Source: Karalla daura (taxonomy: Eukaryota; Chordata; Actinopteri; Chaetodontiformes; Leiognathidae). From it: 64,000 nucleotides of DNA. Below, in pieces: positions 1 through 12,991 of the stretch; positions within the stretch are counted from its first letter, which is position 1, and the number at the start of each line of letters is the position of its first letter. The notes under the pieces are model-generated. The model did no database searches. It was not told where the DNA came from and saw only the letters and a list, made by a program, of their open reading frames with translations. The translations under genes and the position numbers were made by a program. The stretch covers positions 8,340,917 to 8,404,916 of the forward strand of contig CM055211.1 of assembly GCA_029224185.1 (NCBI GenBank), in the 5' to 3' direction.

Positions 1-515
1 GATCTTTGAGCAAGAGAACTGTTTAAACTTCCTGATAACTCAATGTTTTCTACTCGGATTGACTTGAAACGGAGAAAATTCTTGGAACTAATGTCCCACT
101 TTTTCGCAGCAGATCTCATTACTCGATGCATATTTCATTAGGCTAGACTCCCATCAGCAGCCAATCAGATTAAGTTGTCGGACGACGCACAAGGTGAATT
201 TGAATGAGATCTGCCCACCTCTCAACATGCATAAAAACATGCCCACGCCACAGCGAGAGGGTTGGACCAATCAGAGGCCGGGGATGCTTCCTGTCGGCGG
301 GGCCAGAGTATCCTGATACGGGGCTGGCTGCAGGAGTAGGGTTACACTCTGTGGGTGGAGGGCAGCTGGCTAAGGAGCAGCCATCTGTCCAGGCAGCAGC
401 GAGGTGTTGCGTGGTGGATGGCAGGCCCTGAGTAGAGCTGCGAGTGTTTACAGTGTGACTCCAGGGGAGGGGGGGACCGTACCTGAACAGCTCTCTATCT
501 GCCCGCCCATGGCAG
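1..515. other. intronic or upstream sequence of the osbpl11-like gene
   Basis: No exon is recognisable here. The stretch ends in a pyrimidine-rich tract and AG at 514-515, the acceptor of the first recognisable osbpl11 exon. Open frames at 204-431 and 404-508 have no recognisable protein content and run through the acceptor, so I read this as intron. The N-terminal PH domain of this family must lie upstream, outside the window. Confidence 0.5.
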
Positions 516-3013
516 GACCCACCATCGAGTGGCTGGAGCCCAAGCTGCCCGACATCCTGAAGAACGGCAGCAGCTCGCTGGGCAGCTTCACCACCGGCGA
601 GGGCCCGCTGGAGCAGAGCCGCCTGGAGCTCAGCAGCCCCGAGTCCTGCAGCTTCTCCGGGGTAAGACCATGCAGAGCTCCATCGAACTTCATCTGACTT
701 CAGTCCGGTTCAGATTAGCTTTTTATGCTCTGAGCAGCAGAGCGTTGACAGCCACTCACTGACTGGTGGACTGTCTCATTCCTCCTGTGTGTCCAGGAAC
801 AAGAAGACATCAGTGTGGACGATGAGGAGGAGGACGGCTTCACAGACAAGGAGGAAGACCTGGGAGCTGTGGAGGAGGAGCGCAGCGTCATCCTACACCT
901 GCTGTCCCAGCTGAAGCTCGGCATGGACCTCACGCGGGTAGGTCGAGTTCCACGTCCCTGCGTTCTTGTTTCAGAGCCGTTTGGAGAATAACGCACGAAA
1001 CTGTAGTAGTAGTAAAGGAACAAATGAGCTCAGGTGGCATCTGTGCTGACCCAGAGACAGCATCCGTGTTAAAAGCTCTGCTTTGAAAGCTTCAGAAAGC
1101 TGCGCAATAAATAGGTCAAGAGTTGTTTGTTAGATAACGTGTGAATAAGCAATGCCTGCTTTCTAATTACTGCTCCTGGATACACACACACACACACACG
1201 CACGCTCAGGCAAAAACAGCAACAGTCAGGACAGACATTCAATCTTGTAGGTCACTTTGTTCTAGTATTTGGATATCCTCCTCTTGGGTTTCTGATTTAT
1301 CGTGATTAATCTCTAGTCTTAGCTCACAGCGTGACCTCAGGGTCGTGTCCCATTTGTGTGTCCTCGTCCCTCGCAGCGTCTTACTTTTTAAAAGGAAGTG
1401 ATGAGCTTAAAGCGTGTGTCCCCTGGCAGGTGGTGCTGCCCACCTTCATCCTGGAGAAGCGCTCTCTGCTGGAGATGTACGCAGACTTCATGTCGCACCC
1501 CGACCTCTTTGTGACCATCAGCGACGGCAGCAGCCCGGAGGACCGCATGGTCCGCTTCGTGGAGTACTACCTCACCTCCTTCCACGAGGGCCGCAAGGGC
1601 GCCATCGCCAAGAAGCCCTACAACCCCATCATCGGAGAGACCTTCCACTGCTCCTGGAAGGTCCCCAAGACAGCCGAGGCGTCCAGGGAGCCCTCGCAGG
1701 CCGCCCCGGAGCAGGCCTCCTCCCAGGACTCCTACCAAGTGCGCTTCGTGGCGGAGCAGGTGTCCCACCACCCCCCGGTGTCCGGCTTCTACGCCGAGTG
1801 TCCCGAGAGGCGGATGTGTGTCAACACACACGTGTGGACCAAGAGCAAGTTCATGGGGATGTCCATCGGAGTTTCCATGATCGGAGAAGGTGGGTTGACA
1901 GGGTCTGGACACGTCCAGGAACCACGAACTGTGTCTCACATGTCCTCCTACCTCCTCTCAGGGTGCCTGTACCTGCTGGAGCACGATGAGGAGTACACCT
2001 TCACGCTGCCTTGTGCGTATGCGCGCTCCATCCTCACCGTGCCCTGGGTGGAGCTGGGCGGCAAGGTCAACATCACCTGCTCCAAGTCGGGCTACTCAGC
2101 GGTCATCACCTTCCAGACCAAACCCTTCTACGGCGGCAAGTTACACAAGTGAGTCCCCTCTTCTGCACAGTGACAAATGTAACAGGGTATAAACATAGCA
2201 CAATATGCACCATGCATTCATGCTCTGCATGTCCGCATGCAGCACTAGTCTGTGGTCAGGAACAACAGGGTTTAGCCTGGTCTTCTGAAACGCCCTGGCA
2301 CCAGTCTGAAGCGTCCTGCTCCTCTGTCCAGGGTCACAGCCGAGGTGAAGCACAACAGCACCAGCGCGGTGGTGTGTCGTGTCCAGGGCGAGTGGAACGG
2401 AGCGCTGGAGTTCAGCTACGCCAGCGGGGAGACCAGGGTGGTGGACGTCACCAAGCTGCCCGTCACCAGGAAGAGCGTGCGGCCCATCGAGAGGCAGGGC
2501 CCCACAGAGTCCAGGTGAGCACGGCTCACACAGCTCAGCCTCTCTGTTCAGGTGTGAGTGGTTTTACCCTGGTCCCTCTGACGTCTCCCTCTCTGTGATG
2601 CCGCCAGGCGCCTGTGGCAGCACGTCACCCAGGCGTTACGGGAGAAGGACATCGAAAAGGCCACGGAGCACAAGAGGCTCCTGGAGGAGCGGCAGAGGAC
2701 GGAGGAGAGGCACCGCGCGGAGACAGAGACGGCCTGGAGGACCAGATACTTTGAGAGAGAGGTGAGAGCACTGACCCAGATCTGTGAGTCCATTTATTTG
2801 GGTAGCAGACAGTATGTTCCAGGGAATTCATCTTAGAGTCCACTTTTGGGGTGTTTCAGGACACAGAAACCCTGAATACCCACACTGAGTAAAGTTAAGT
2901 ACAGAGCTGAAGTTGAGGGTCATCCTTAATGTGTCTCTCCTCTGTGCGTCCTGCAGGGCGAAGGCTGGGTCTATCACAAACCACTCTGGAAAAACGCAGC
3001 GTTCAAGTCCTAG
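516..3013 (+). CDS. osbpl11: oxysterol-binding protein-related protein 11-like, 3' part
   Basis: This is the C-terminal half of an OSBP-related protein, a family that moves sterols, PI4P or phosphatidylserine between membranes at contact sites. Exons by splice site and phase are 516-661, 797-937, 1430-1889, 1962-2148, 2332-2514, 2608-2761 and 2957-3013 (stop TAG). An acidic linker (EDISVDDEEEDGF) precedes the ligand-binding ORD domain, which carries the family signature EQVSHHPPVSGF in exon 3. The tail (FTLPCAYARSILTVPWVE, VVCRVQGEWN, ending WVYHKPLWK) resembles human ORP11 more than ORP10 or ORP9 as I remember them. The last two exons form a charged, probably coiled-coil segment (EHKRLLEERQRTEERHRAE). 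The 5' exons are outside the window. Family is certain; paralog 11 versus 10 is about 80%. Confidence 0.85.
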
Positions 3014-3058
3014 TTCCTGCTGGCCCGGTGTTGGATGTCGATATTGTAGATTCAGGAA

Positions 3059-3059
<1 letters not shown>

Positions 3060-3091
<32 letters not shown>

Positions 3092-3098
3092 GTGTGGG
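3060..3098. repeat. (GT)n microsatellite
   Basis: An interrupted GT run lies in the 3' UTR of the osbpl11-like gene. Confidence 0.85.
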
Positions 3099-5387
3099 GT
3101 TGATGGTGGTGAATGGAGTGTGTGACCTGCACTGATGCACAGACGGATGCGACACAGAGAGACAGCACGGTCCGAGATGTTCTCAGATCCCACGATGCTC
3201 CTGAAGCCTCTGAGTACAAGCTTTTGAACTGCTGATCAGTTTTCTTTTACTTTATTTCCTTTTTTTTTGGTTTTTGTTTGTTTGTTTGTTTGTTTGTTTT
3301 TTTACAATCCATTGTCAATGAAAGCATATTCTTGTACAGGTAACGGTTCTATCTTTCCACAGCCTTAAGACAGTCTGATGAATGAAGCTCTCGGTTTGCG
3401 ACACGGTTCTCCTTCTTCTTCTCGTCTTTTACTTTAAGCTGTGGTTCCTCACTACGGTTGCGTGACCTTCCAGGGGTTTTCCTCCTCAAATATGATATTC
3501 AGCATAACAGACCCCAGTAATTGGAATTGCTGCCTGATAGATGTAATGCTGTGAAACTGTTGTGAATTGGATTTAGTGTTCTGGAATGTGATCATCGATG
3601 TCCCAGCTCCTTAAAAATTCAAATCGAGTTATTTCTCTGACACCTTCAAACAGGTGTCACAGTGAACAGAGAAACTGTAGGTACTACAGTCTGTGTTGAT
3701 CTTTCCAAACCATAGAGAACTCTGCTTGCACATAGGAGAGAAGTCCTCCTCTCAAAGGGAGAAGCTGGCTGAGGAACGTTTTCAGGGCTTTTTTAAAATC
3801 TAAAACTCTTTATTTTAGTATATTTACATGCACACAGTCCTCTGGTTTTAAGGAGTAGGTGATCATCCTGGTTGAACTTATTGTAATCCTGGGTGAGGTG
3901 TGTGCATTTAAATTGACATGATTTGTCTCAAATCCAAGTTCCTTTGTGGTTCTGATGCTGTGTTGATATTGGTGTATTGAAGCTGCACTGCTTGACTGGC
4001 ATGTCGTAGACTAGATGACAAATAACCAAATTTTAAAACGAGTGGAAGGACCAGGGTCGAGCGAAGCGCAGGTCCTCCGTTCCACGTCTCTCCTGTTTTT
4101 AATTCTGTGCTTTTAAAAAAGAAAGACTCCCACGTGCATGATAGCAACGTCTCTGTTCACGCGACTGCAGCAAGTATACTCCTGTGTCTGCATCACTTCA
4201 ATTTATAAATGTCATAAGAGCTTTTAACCAAATTTGCTTGTTTTGTAATGCAAATAAATATTTTCTTTGAATGCGAGTTCCTCCCCCCTTATCTTGCGCT
4301 TTAATTGCTCTTGTTTTTAGAGCCAGGTTTTGTATCGATCTAAACATGTCATTCCAGTTCCTCTCTCTGTGGCAGTCATCTGGACCCACTCGGCTGTCCA
4401 CGCTGAAGCTCTCTCTCTCCCCTCTGTAGCCTGACATCCTGCGAAGCCTCCCGGGCTCCTGCAGAAAGAGGAAGTCCACCCTGCCATCGACCAGCTCCTC
4501 CATGTCTCGGTGCCTTATGCAAACTCTTTCTGTGTGTGTCTTCCAGCTCCGGAGCACAGCGCCTCCCTCAGTTCGTTATCAGACCGATGCAAACGGCATA
4601 CGTATCATCTGTGTGTGCATGTGTTGTTGCTTTTGTTTTTTTCTTTGTAAGAACCTGTGCTTGATGTTGAGACGGGTCGACTGAGCACTTTTATTGGAGG
4701 GTTTGACTTTTTTTTTTCCTTCTTGGTTTTGAATTCTACTGGTTTGTCTTGCTGACCTATGAAATGCACTGACATTGAAGGAAACCTGATGTAGAAAAAC
4801 TGTGTGATAATAAAATAAATTGCATATCGGTTGTATTTTGTGTTTGCATGTTGCACGTCTGCCTCTGCCAGGTTAAACCTGGTCAGGACTGGTTCCTACC
4901 AGGCTGTAGGCCACCTTTAACCCTGGAGTGATGCTTGGTTGCGTTTCCGGGCCTGGACTGGGGAGACTGGTGAATATGAGGCAATCAGGGACCTCGGTTC
5001 ACCGACAGAGGGCCAGGCAGACCCCAGTGATGTAACAGTATCACCAGTCTCAAAGATGTCATAAGGCTCAAAGAGCTCTCACTCTGCGGCTGTTCTTGGG
5101 TCCCCAGACATCCGTGTTACCCACCGTCTTCCTATGGAGCTGACACTCGTGATTACGTTCCTCATAAAGTAATAATTGTGGGCAACACAGACGATCTCCT
5201 ATTATATAGAGCAAGAAACGTTTATAAAATTTGAATTTGTGCGTTTCCATGCACGTCGTTAGAGTGCTGCTCTCTTAATGATCCTCCAAATTGCTTTTTT
5301 TGTTTTTATTGGTATTTTCCGTAGATATTTTTATTTATATTCTCTTGCTGTATTCCATTTAACATCTCTTTTCATGTCTCCTTTGTA

Positions 5388-5393
5388 AATAAA
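5388..5393 (+). promoter_or_regulatory. AATAAA polyadenylation signal, distal, osbpl11-like gene
   Basis: AATAAA is followed directly by a GTTGTTTTG stretch. It is the last forward signal before fam171b begins. Confidence 0.5.
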
Positions 5394-5649
5394 GTTGTTT
5401 TGACGTATTTCTGTGTCAGAGTGACTCCTCTTCTTCAGAGAGGATCTCTGGCCGCACACACGCCCAGCCTCAGCACCACTCTCTCTCTCTCTCTCTCCAT
5501 CCTTTCTCCGGGGTTTTCCTCTCCTCCTCCACAGACCTGCGCTCACCATGAGGCTTCCTGGGCCTCTCTGACCACGGTCCCAGCGCTGGATCTGCCTCAG
5601 CTGCTCTCCGCAGGTCCGGTATGTCTCTGAGCCTGGCTCCCCTCCCACC
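5394..5649 (+). promoter_or_regulatory. probable promoter and 5' UTR of fam171b
   Basis: This GC- and CT-rich stretch (with a CT run near 5480-5496) separates the last forward polyadenylation signal from the fam171b start codon. I found no TATA box. By position it should hold the fam171b core promoter and 5' UTR; the transcription start is not determinable here. Confidence 0.4.
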
Positions 5650-8600
5650 ATGCCCGCTGCTCATCTCCTCCTGCCGCCGCTGCTGCTGATCTCCTGCCTG
5701 GATGGGTTGCAGGGAGCACCCTCCTCCTCCTTCCCCTCCTCCTCCTCCTCCTCCTCTTCCTCCTCCTCGCCTGGGGACAATGGCCTGTCCTCTCCCTTCC
5801 CCAGCTCCTCCACTCCGGCTGCAGGTAAACACAAGGCAGAGGCTGCTGCCATGTATGGAGCCTGTTCATTGTTGGGAGGAAATATGGAAATGAGCTGCAA
5901 TAGAAGGAGGCTGTGTGACTCATAGGGGAGTCAGAGGGCCAGGTTAGGCTGTTTGTTGTTGTTCAGCTGTGATTAAGATGATGTGACATCACTTCATGGG
6001 TCATAATATCTGGCATCACTGCACTGCTGTGGTATGTGCCTGAGTGTGCAGCTCTCCTGTTCTCAGACAAGAATTGGCAATAAAAAGGTCACAGGATTCA
6101 CTGCAGACACACTATTTTGTGTCTGACATTCAGTAAGCTATTGTGTGAACCGTCCTCTACCTCTATTGATATTTTATTGGAGGCCGTCCTGGCCGGCAGA
6201 CTAACAGGATTAAGATGTGTAATATGGAGGTTTGAGGGATTAGGCTTTTTATCTTTTTGGCCCGAGCAGGTGACGAGTTAATAGGGAGCGCTGTAATCCT
6301 GCTGCTGATACAGTAGGCGAGCCTGGGCTCACTCACAGCCTCTTGTTTACTTTAGGTGGCTTTGCACACTGTAATCCTCTAAAAGCACGTTTCAGTGGCT
6401 TTTTAGGAGCCGCAGCATGGTGGATACAGACTCAGAGGGTCTGTTCAACACTTACAAACCTCATTAGAAGCAGAAATAATGGGGATCTTTGAACCTGCTG
6501 AAGACTAGAGATGTCAAACATGGAAGAGATGGTGTTGGAGGGGCGGGAACATGGCCCTGCAGTGTATCTTCTCCTCGCTGTCACTTGGTTTTGATGTATT
6601 TTTCATCCTCTCGGTGGTTCGTCTGTGCCTGCCTCATCACTTTTTCATGGTGAGAGAAAGGTTACTGAGTTCTGCTGAGAGGAAGTGGTGGAGGCTGGTT
6701 TGCATACAGATGGAGCACACGCAGAGATGCACGTGATGATTCTCTCCAACTGTTACTACTCTGAGTCTGATTTTGCATCTTCTGAGCTGTGAATGTGACC
6801 TCCTTCTCCTCCTCAGGGTCCCAGTTCGCCCTGAAGGTCCTGGTCCGGGACATGGTGACCCGCCAGCCGCTGGCAGGCGCCTCCGTCGATGTCTACGTCA
6901 ACCACAGCCGGAGCAGCTCGGACCGGACGGGCCCCACAGGCGAGGTGCTGCTGTGGGTGTCCTACAGCCCTGGCCTCAGTCTGACTCTGCTGGGACACAT
7001 GGACGGATACGTCCCCAGCCCGCTGCCCTGGACCACCAGCAAGAAGCCCAGTGAGTGACTCCCCTCAGCTTTCAGTCTGTCTCTGAGCGTCACATCCACA
7101 CAGACTGTGAGATCGAGGATTGCAGTTCCTCAGGGAAAGGCTTGATGCACGATGCGCTTGTTTGTTGTGAAACGAATAAAGAAAATAGCTCACAGAGAGA
7201 GAGGCTCAAACCACAGCCTTTCTCTGGCTCCTCCAATCGGAATTGATCAGAGCTTGAGGAGAAATCGCTTCATTAACGTGTTTTATTTTAGCTGTGCCAG
7301 CAAAGCAAACAGGCAGGAGGCGCCGGCCGAGGGAGAACCTGCCTTATTAGCCGCTGATAATGATTTATTTTCAGTGATCCTAACAGAGCTGCATTATTCA
7401 TAGTCATTACAGATTGATCGAGTGTCTGCAGCAACATACAACTTGTCTCTCAGGTTTGTTTGTGCTGAGGCAGTTTGCAGCCAAGTGTAACTGAACGCCG
7501 TGTCCTGTAGTCATTTTATTGACCGGAGCTGGGGACAAACGTATCCCTGCCTCAGCAAAGTGTCTTTGTCCTGCAGCGGATCCCATGCGGAGGAGAGGAG
7601 AGGAGAGGGAGGGGGGTGGGGTGGGGGCTTCTCCTCCCAGATCCCACGTTGGGGGGCCTGGCTCTGCGCTCCCATTGTCCCAGCTGTGACTGGGAGGCCT
7701 GAGTCAGGCAGCAGGCGGACGCTGCTGAGGGGTCCGAGCGAGCGTGACGCCACAAAGAGTGGCGTCTGTGGGGATGTGCTGGGCTGAGCCGTGCCTGATC
7801 GCAGGCGCCTCCCTTTTGTGCTGCTGAGCCACAGCTGAACCCTCGGCAGGTCTGAGGCACCAGCGCCCCCTGCTGGTCGCAGCACAGCCTCACACGTTAA
7901 GACAGGAAAAAAGCTTGTTTTGCCCCCTTATCTGGTGATGTCTGATATCACATAACGTCCACCCATCCATCATCTTCCCCACTTTCTACTCACTGTTTTG
8001 ACATGGAGCTTGTGGTCCGTGTGTTTCATTTCTGACATTTCTGTTCTTGTCGCTGCAGTTTTCTCTGCGGTGACGCTGCTGCTGCTCCCTCACAGTCAGG
8101 GCAACATCTGGCTGTTCGAAGACTCGGTTCTCATCACCAGGAAGTTACCTGGTGAGGTTCACCACTGGTTAACAAAGACAGATCTCATTTGCGAGAGAAG
8201 AACATTAAATCATGTCAACATGATCTTGTCTTCACAGACAGCTCCTCCCAGCCCAGGGTGAAGTTCCCTAAGAGCCTCCTGACGGTGTCGGATAAGAGCA
8301 ACATCTCCTCTCTGACGGCCTATCTGACCGTCCCACAGCATCACCTGGTGAAGGATTGTGGGAACTGCACCCAGGGCATCATCAGCAGCAAGTCAGGTGA
8401 CTGTTAAACACAGCTAGCACTCATTAATGTTTCAGACGCTTTATTCTTAGTCTCCCTCAATTATCCTGGCTGTGTTTACAGCCCTGCAGGACAGCCTGCT
8501 GCTCTACGGCTTAGCTATGGCCTGATCAGGGTGTTCCTGGTGTCTGCAGGGCTGAGGAGCATGGAGCTGAGGGCGGTGGCAGCTGTGGATGTCCTGCTGT

Positions 8601-10492
8601 ACTCTGCTGGGGAGGAGCTGCAGGTGCGGGGGCCGATTCAGATCAGCCTCCCACTGGGACACGGCACACGCCTGCGGGCGGCCGACACCGTGCCGGCCTG
8701 GGCCTTCAACCTGAAGACAGGTGAGAGTCAGACACCACAGAGCTCCAGCTCCAGGAGGGGTGGTGGTCCTGAAGCTCTTTTCCTGCTGTTTGCAGGCGCC
8801 TGGGAGAACCACGGTCTGGGAATAGTGAAATCAGTGGGTGATGGACTGGTCTGGACCTACACGGCCTCCCACCTGGGACACTGGATCGCTGCCCCCCTCC
8901 CCTCTGCTAACGGTAAATAACCTCATGCTGTGTTATCCTGATGTGTGTCTCAGTGTTTCATGTCCGTCTATAAACTGTCCTCTCAGATTACCTGGGACAT
9001 GGAAGCTCCTGGGACTTCATGTCATACCACACCTATCTGCTGATGGGGATCCTGGGGGGAACGCTGGCCATAGTGGTTGGATTCCTGTCCTTGCTGCTGT
9101 GTCACTGCAGGTCAGCAGCCTCACAAGTGTTGTGAGTCAGGTTAAATCCATGAAGATTGTCTATCCTGCTCACATTGTGTTTCCTCCATGTGCAGGAGTT
9201 TTCATCGGGAGCCCAGGAGGAGGAGAGCACGTTTCTCCAAACTCACAGTGGTGAAGAAAGACCAAACCACCTCCACCCACTTGGAGGAGGGTCTGCTATT
9301 CCGCTCCGGGGACAACAGCCTGGCGTCCTGCAGCGTCCAGTGTGACCCCTCGTCCACGCCGAGGCACAAGGCCAACTACAACATCTACGTGGAGGATCCC
9401 GGGAGCCGCCCTGCCGCCCCCTTCTACGAGAACCTCAACACGGAGCGGAAGAAAGGCTCCCAGCAGCCGTCCCACTACATCAACAGCGAGGAGGTGGCTC
9501 GGCTGCGGGAGAAGTCGGAGCAGAACCGCTCCAACGTGAACTCCGACAGCTTCTTCCAGGACAAGCTGGTGCACCTGTACAACCAGCCGGTGGCCATCAT
9601 CCAGGCCCCGGAGCTGTTCGGCGTCCAGGATCAGAAGTCCGCCACCTTCCCCCGCAACGGAGGCGAGTACGACGGCCACTCCGAGCCCCCCAGCAAAGAC
9701 AGCTACACCCAGACGCTGCCCAAAGCCCCCCACCACCACCAGGGCGGAGGCAGCCCCCAGCAGAGCAGCCAGGACGAGCCGCAGCCTCTGGAGACCCCCC
9801 CGCAGGTGCCGGGGCCCAACGCGGCCGTGTGGGGGCGCTACAGCAACCTGCTGGAGTCGTCGGTGTCCGTGCCGGGGACGCTGAACGAGGCGGCGGGCAT
9901 GGAGGGCTTCAGCAGCGGCCACGCCGTGCCCAGCGAGCTGCAGGGCCTGTCGGAGCGCACCCTGCTGGAGCTGACCCGGGGCAAGCCGCTGTCCTCGCAC
10001 CCCCGCGCCTGGTTCGTCTCCCTGGACGGGAAGCCGGCCGCGCAGGTGCGACACTCCATCATCGAGCTGCAGAGCCGCCACCGGCCCCCCAGCAGCAACG
10101 ACACCAGCCTGGACTCCGGCGTGGACATGAACGAGCCGCTGCAGAACATCCGGGAGGCGGAGCGCGAGCGGCCGTCGGTCCGGGCCTCGCTGCCCCATCA
10201 CAGCCGGGCGCGCTACGGCGAGGAGCAGGACCTGAGCAGCAGCGAGAGCGGCAACACGGCCACCTGCACCCCCGAGGACCCCGCCCTCAGGAACATTCTG
10301 GACGGGAGCAGCGGGGCCATTCCCAACATTCCCGAAGAGCGGGACGGCATGGACACGTCCAGCGCGCAGGAGGACAGCGAGTCCAGGGGCACGCCGCCTC
10401 CTCGCCGCCTGAGGAAGGTGAGGGAGAAGGGCAAGACGGAAAAGAGGAAGCACGTCCGGGAGGCGGGCAGACCTCTGACCAAGCGGAGCTAG
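5650..10492 (+). CDS. fam171b: FAM171B, single-pass type I membrane protein
   Basis: The exons are 5650-5824, 6817-7050, 8059-8151, 8238-8396, 8550-8720, 8796-8912, 8987-9110 and 9196-10492, giving 789 residues. Residues 1-22 are a signal peptide (LLLPPLLLISCLDG), followed by a serine homopolymer encoded by TCC repeats. The ectodomain matches human FAM171B in motifs such as PLPW, NIWLFED, WTYTASHLGHWIAAPLP. One membrane segment lies at about residues 333-355 (exon 7), followed by an arginine-rich stop-transfer sequence. The single large last exon encodes the cytoplasmic tail, with the family-conserved stretches SVSVPGTLNEA, HPRAWFVSLDGKP and NDTSLDSGVDMNE. The molecular role of FAM171B is poorly known; it is brain-enriched in mammals. 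The last exon is markedly GC-rich at third positions. The start is the first ATG giving a signal peptide. Confidence 0.93.
5825..6816 (+). other. fam171b intron 1
   Basis: The intron has a GTAAAC donor and a CTCAG acceptor. I see no RNA gene or repeat of note in it. Confidence 0.8.
7051..8058 (+). other. fam171b intron 2
   Basis: The intron has a GTGAGT donor and a CTGCAG acceptor. A purine-rich GGAGA/G-run tract sits near 7594-7627. I see no gene inside. Confidence 0.8.
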
Positions 10493-12890
10493 AGCAGCTC
10501 ATCCATCCAGGCTGTCACTCATCTCATCCAGGACTGTGCAAAATTCACAGGTTTAAAATCAGCCTTTATTTATGAATTGGAATGACAAGAGCGACTACAT
10601 GCAATGCAACTCAAAGACATTCCACTCCGCCACACAACAGACAGAATGTATCAAATCTAATATATATTTTGCTGCAGAGAACACTACTAGAAAAGACATA
10701 AACTATAGTTGACATAAGCTGCAGATGAAGAAACAGGAGGAAACAAGAAACTAGAAATGCTGGGGAAATCCAATTCCCACCTTTCCTAATTGTGCATATA
10801 ACATGTTCAATAATCAATAATTTGCAGCCTGGATGGAACCATTTTCCTAAATTGATACTGAAGTGTCCTGGAGCGAATATCATTTTGAAAACTCACACAG
10901 TTTAACTGAATTGTTCTTCCACCTCCTTCTATTCAATCCTGAGGTTTTGCACAGTCCTGATCCAAACCCGTGTGTTCACGCCATCCGTGCTCAGAGAGCC
11001 ACGTTCGTTTCACTCACACAGGCATTGTTGTTGTTGAGTTACGTGATTGTACAACTTTGCCAAAGATTGCATGAGCCAGCTCCAGGTCAAAGCGGGAGAT
11101 GCGTCACGTTTGAAGCGTCATGTAGCTGCTGTTGGACAGGTTTGTGCACCGTGTTCATTCTCCAGAATCTGAAGATCACCAGCGAGATTCTTCACAGCAA
11201 AATGTCCGTGTGAACACAATATCCCATAATCCCCAGCACTGGCATTAAAGAGGGTGCCTTCTTACTGCCTGTAATCATTAATTGTGATTGCGAAAGACAC
11301 GGTATCTGTGAATATTTAGTACAAAAAAAGGCGGTGACTTTGCAGGATGGACACAGGTACAGGTCTATGTGTAGTGCACTTATCCTCACCATGAATGCCT
11401 GCTGTAAATCTAATAACACAGAGAAGCTTTCCTGGTTTGCAGTGCTGACATCTTGTAATCACAACGCCTCATTTTACTTCAAAAGAGACCCTGGGGTTCA
11501 CCAAAGCACTCAGACTCGCCACTACTGGGATCGGTTTTAGTCTCCGGACACAGCGGAGGAAAACACGGACGTGCACTGAAAAGCTAAGCTGCCATTTTGG
11601 AGTGATCTCACCTGATATTTAAGGTTCTAAGCCTACGATTACGTTAGGATGCATGAAAGTGAATGTTTCCTGTGTGTCTGACATTTGTTGTGTTTTCTCG
11701 TAGAGTCGACATCTGGTCATCGTAGCTGTTAGGTAACTTCATCCGTTTTGTTCTGTGTCATCAAACTCCCGTACAACAACTCATGCTTGCTGAATTATAA
11801 CAAGCTATTCACATATGAGCCACAGTCATGTTAGAAATCTGCAGCATTTAGCAGGATCAAAACCTTTGCTGAGCCCCCAAAGTGATGCTTTACTATTGAT
11901 ATCTAATGAAATGAAGTATTCTCCCTGTTTTCCCTTTATTTATGATCATTTATTGATATATTTACGTCCTGATCAAAACTGTCCCTCTTGCTCCATGGAC
12001 TGCCTCAGCGTTACTCTAGCCAGTGAGCAACAGATATGTGTTACAACAGAGTTCCATGTATGCCTGCGTCTCACATCTGACATGGCAGCTTTCTGTCTCA
12101 AGTCAAATGAAGCACACCACACTTTATTCAAAGCCCAGTCATCACTCTGGCACACCGCTCTCCCAGAGTCAAAGTTATGTGTAAATATCAATATATCATC
12201 GACCATCCACGCTAAAGTTTAAAGACGCCAGGAAACGGTGTTCTAGCAATATTTAGCCTCAATCTGAATCTTAAAACTTCTGCGGCGGCATATTTAGTCT
12301 TCCGTCATCGCATCGCTGTAAATCTCTCACTCGTGAGTTCATTTTCTATGTAGAAACTTTGATTCTGAAGCTACATCCTTGTGTTCTTTTGTATGTACAT
12401 AGGTAAGCGACGTTTTCCGCGTTACGTAGCTGTGATTTACTGAGTTCTGTGGCGTTTTGCTCCGTCTGAAAGCAAAGGTCTGAGAGGTGCACCAGGTCGA
12501 ACCGCAAGGCCTGTTGTTTTCATTTTTTCAAAGGTTTTTTTTTTTTGCATAAAGCGTTGAGTGTCTTTTCGGCTTTTCAGCTTTGTCATTTTCAATGTAG
12601 CAACAAACGGAGCACTTAATCATCCCCTGCTATATCCCAGCTCTCACAGCAACACGAGGAGCAGTTTGTGAGTGCCCACTGCTCAGACCTACTGCCACTC
12701 CCCTTTCTAAGTGATCTCGCTGAATGTACCCGTATTGATTTATATGTGTTCTATAGTGTGCTCCTCGTGTGTCCCAGCAATTGAACCTCTTGCCTTTTGT
12801 TTCTTTCAGAATGGGCACCTCTTGTGTTTACCTCTGTAATGATGATGGTAGTGTTATTAGTCTTGCCTTTCCGTGCACTAAATTAATAAA
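10493..12890 (+). other. fam171b 3' UTR
   Basis: There are about 2.4 kb of AT-rich sequence without a credible coding frame between the fam171b stop and AATAAA at 12885-12890. It probably forms one long 3' UTR. No structured RNA was recognised. Confidence 0.55.
12885..12890 (+). promoter_or_regulatory. AATAAA polyadenylation signal of fam171b
   Basis: It is the last forward AATAAA before the convergent zswim2 gene. Confidence 0.6.
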
Positions 12891-12922
12891 CTTCCTTGAT
12901 AACAATTATAGTTCTGAGGTTA

Positions 12923-12928
12923 TTTATT
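12923..12928 (-). promoter_or_regulatory. AATAAA polyadenylation signal of zswim2
   Basis: TTTATT on the + strand reads AATAAA on the zswim2 strand, about 65 bases after its stop codon. Confidence 0.6.
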
Positions 12929-12991
12929 CCTTTTTTTAAATTTTAGAATATTAGGGAAAAATAAGCAAATATACTTATCAGAGCTGTAGAT

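Larger units (their letters stand above)
3014..5393 (+). other. 3' UTR of the osbpl11-like gene
   Basis: There is no coding sequence after the stop at 3013. The stretch is AT-rich with a GT repeat near 3060-3098 and a TTTG repeat near 3270-3298. Candidate polyadenylation signals lie near 4252, at 4809-4814 and at 5388-5393. The last is followed by a GT-rich tract typical of a downstream element, so the 3' UTR may be up to about 2.4 kb. Which signal is used cannot be decided from sequence. Confidence 0.55.

Noticed and set aside
5470..5923. Overlapping open frames on both strands rich in Ser, Glu, Pro or Arg
   Set aside because: They are readings of the TCC repeat of fam171b exon 1 in the wrong frame or strand.
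9296..10453. 385-codon open frame on the minus strand
   Set aside because: It is antisense to the GC-rich last exon of fam171b, whose protein matches human FAM171B throughout. High third-position GC removes stops from the opposite strand. The antisense product is low-complexity Val/Gly/Arg-rich with no family resemblance.
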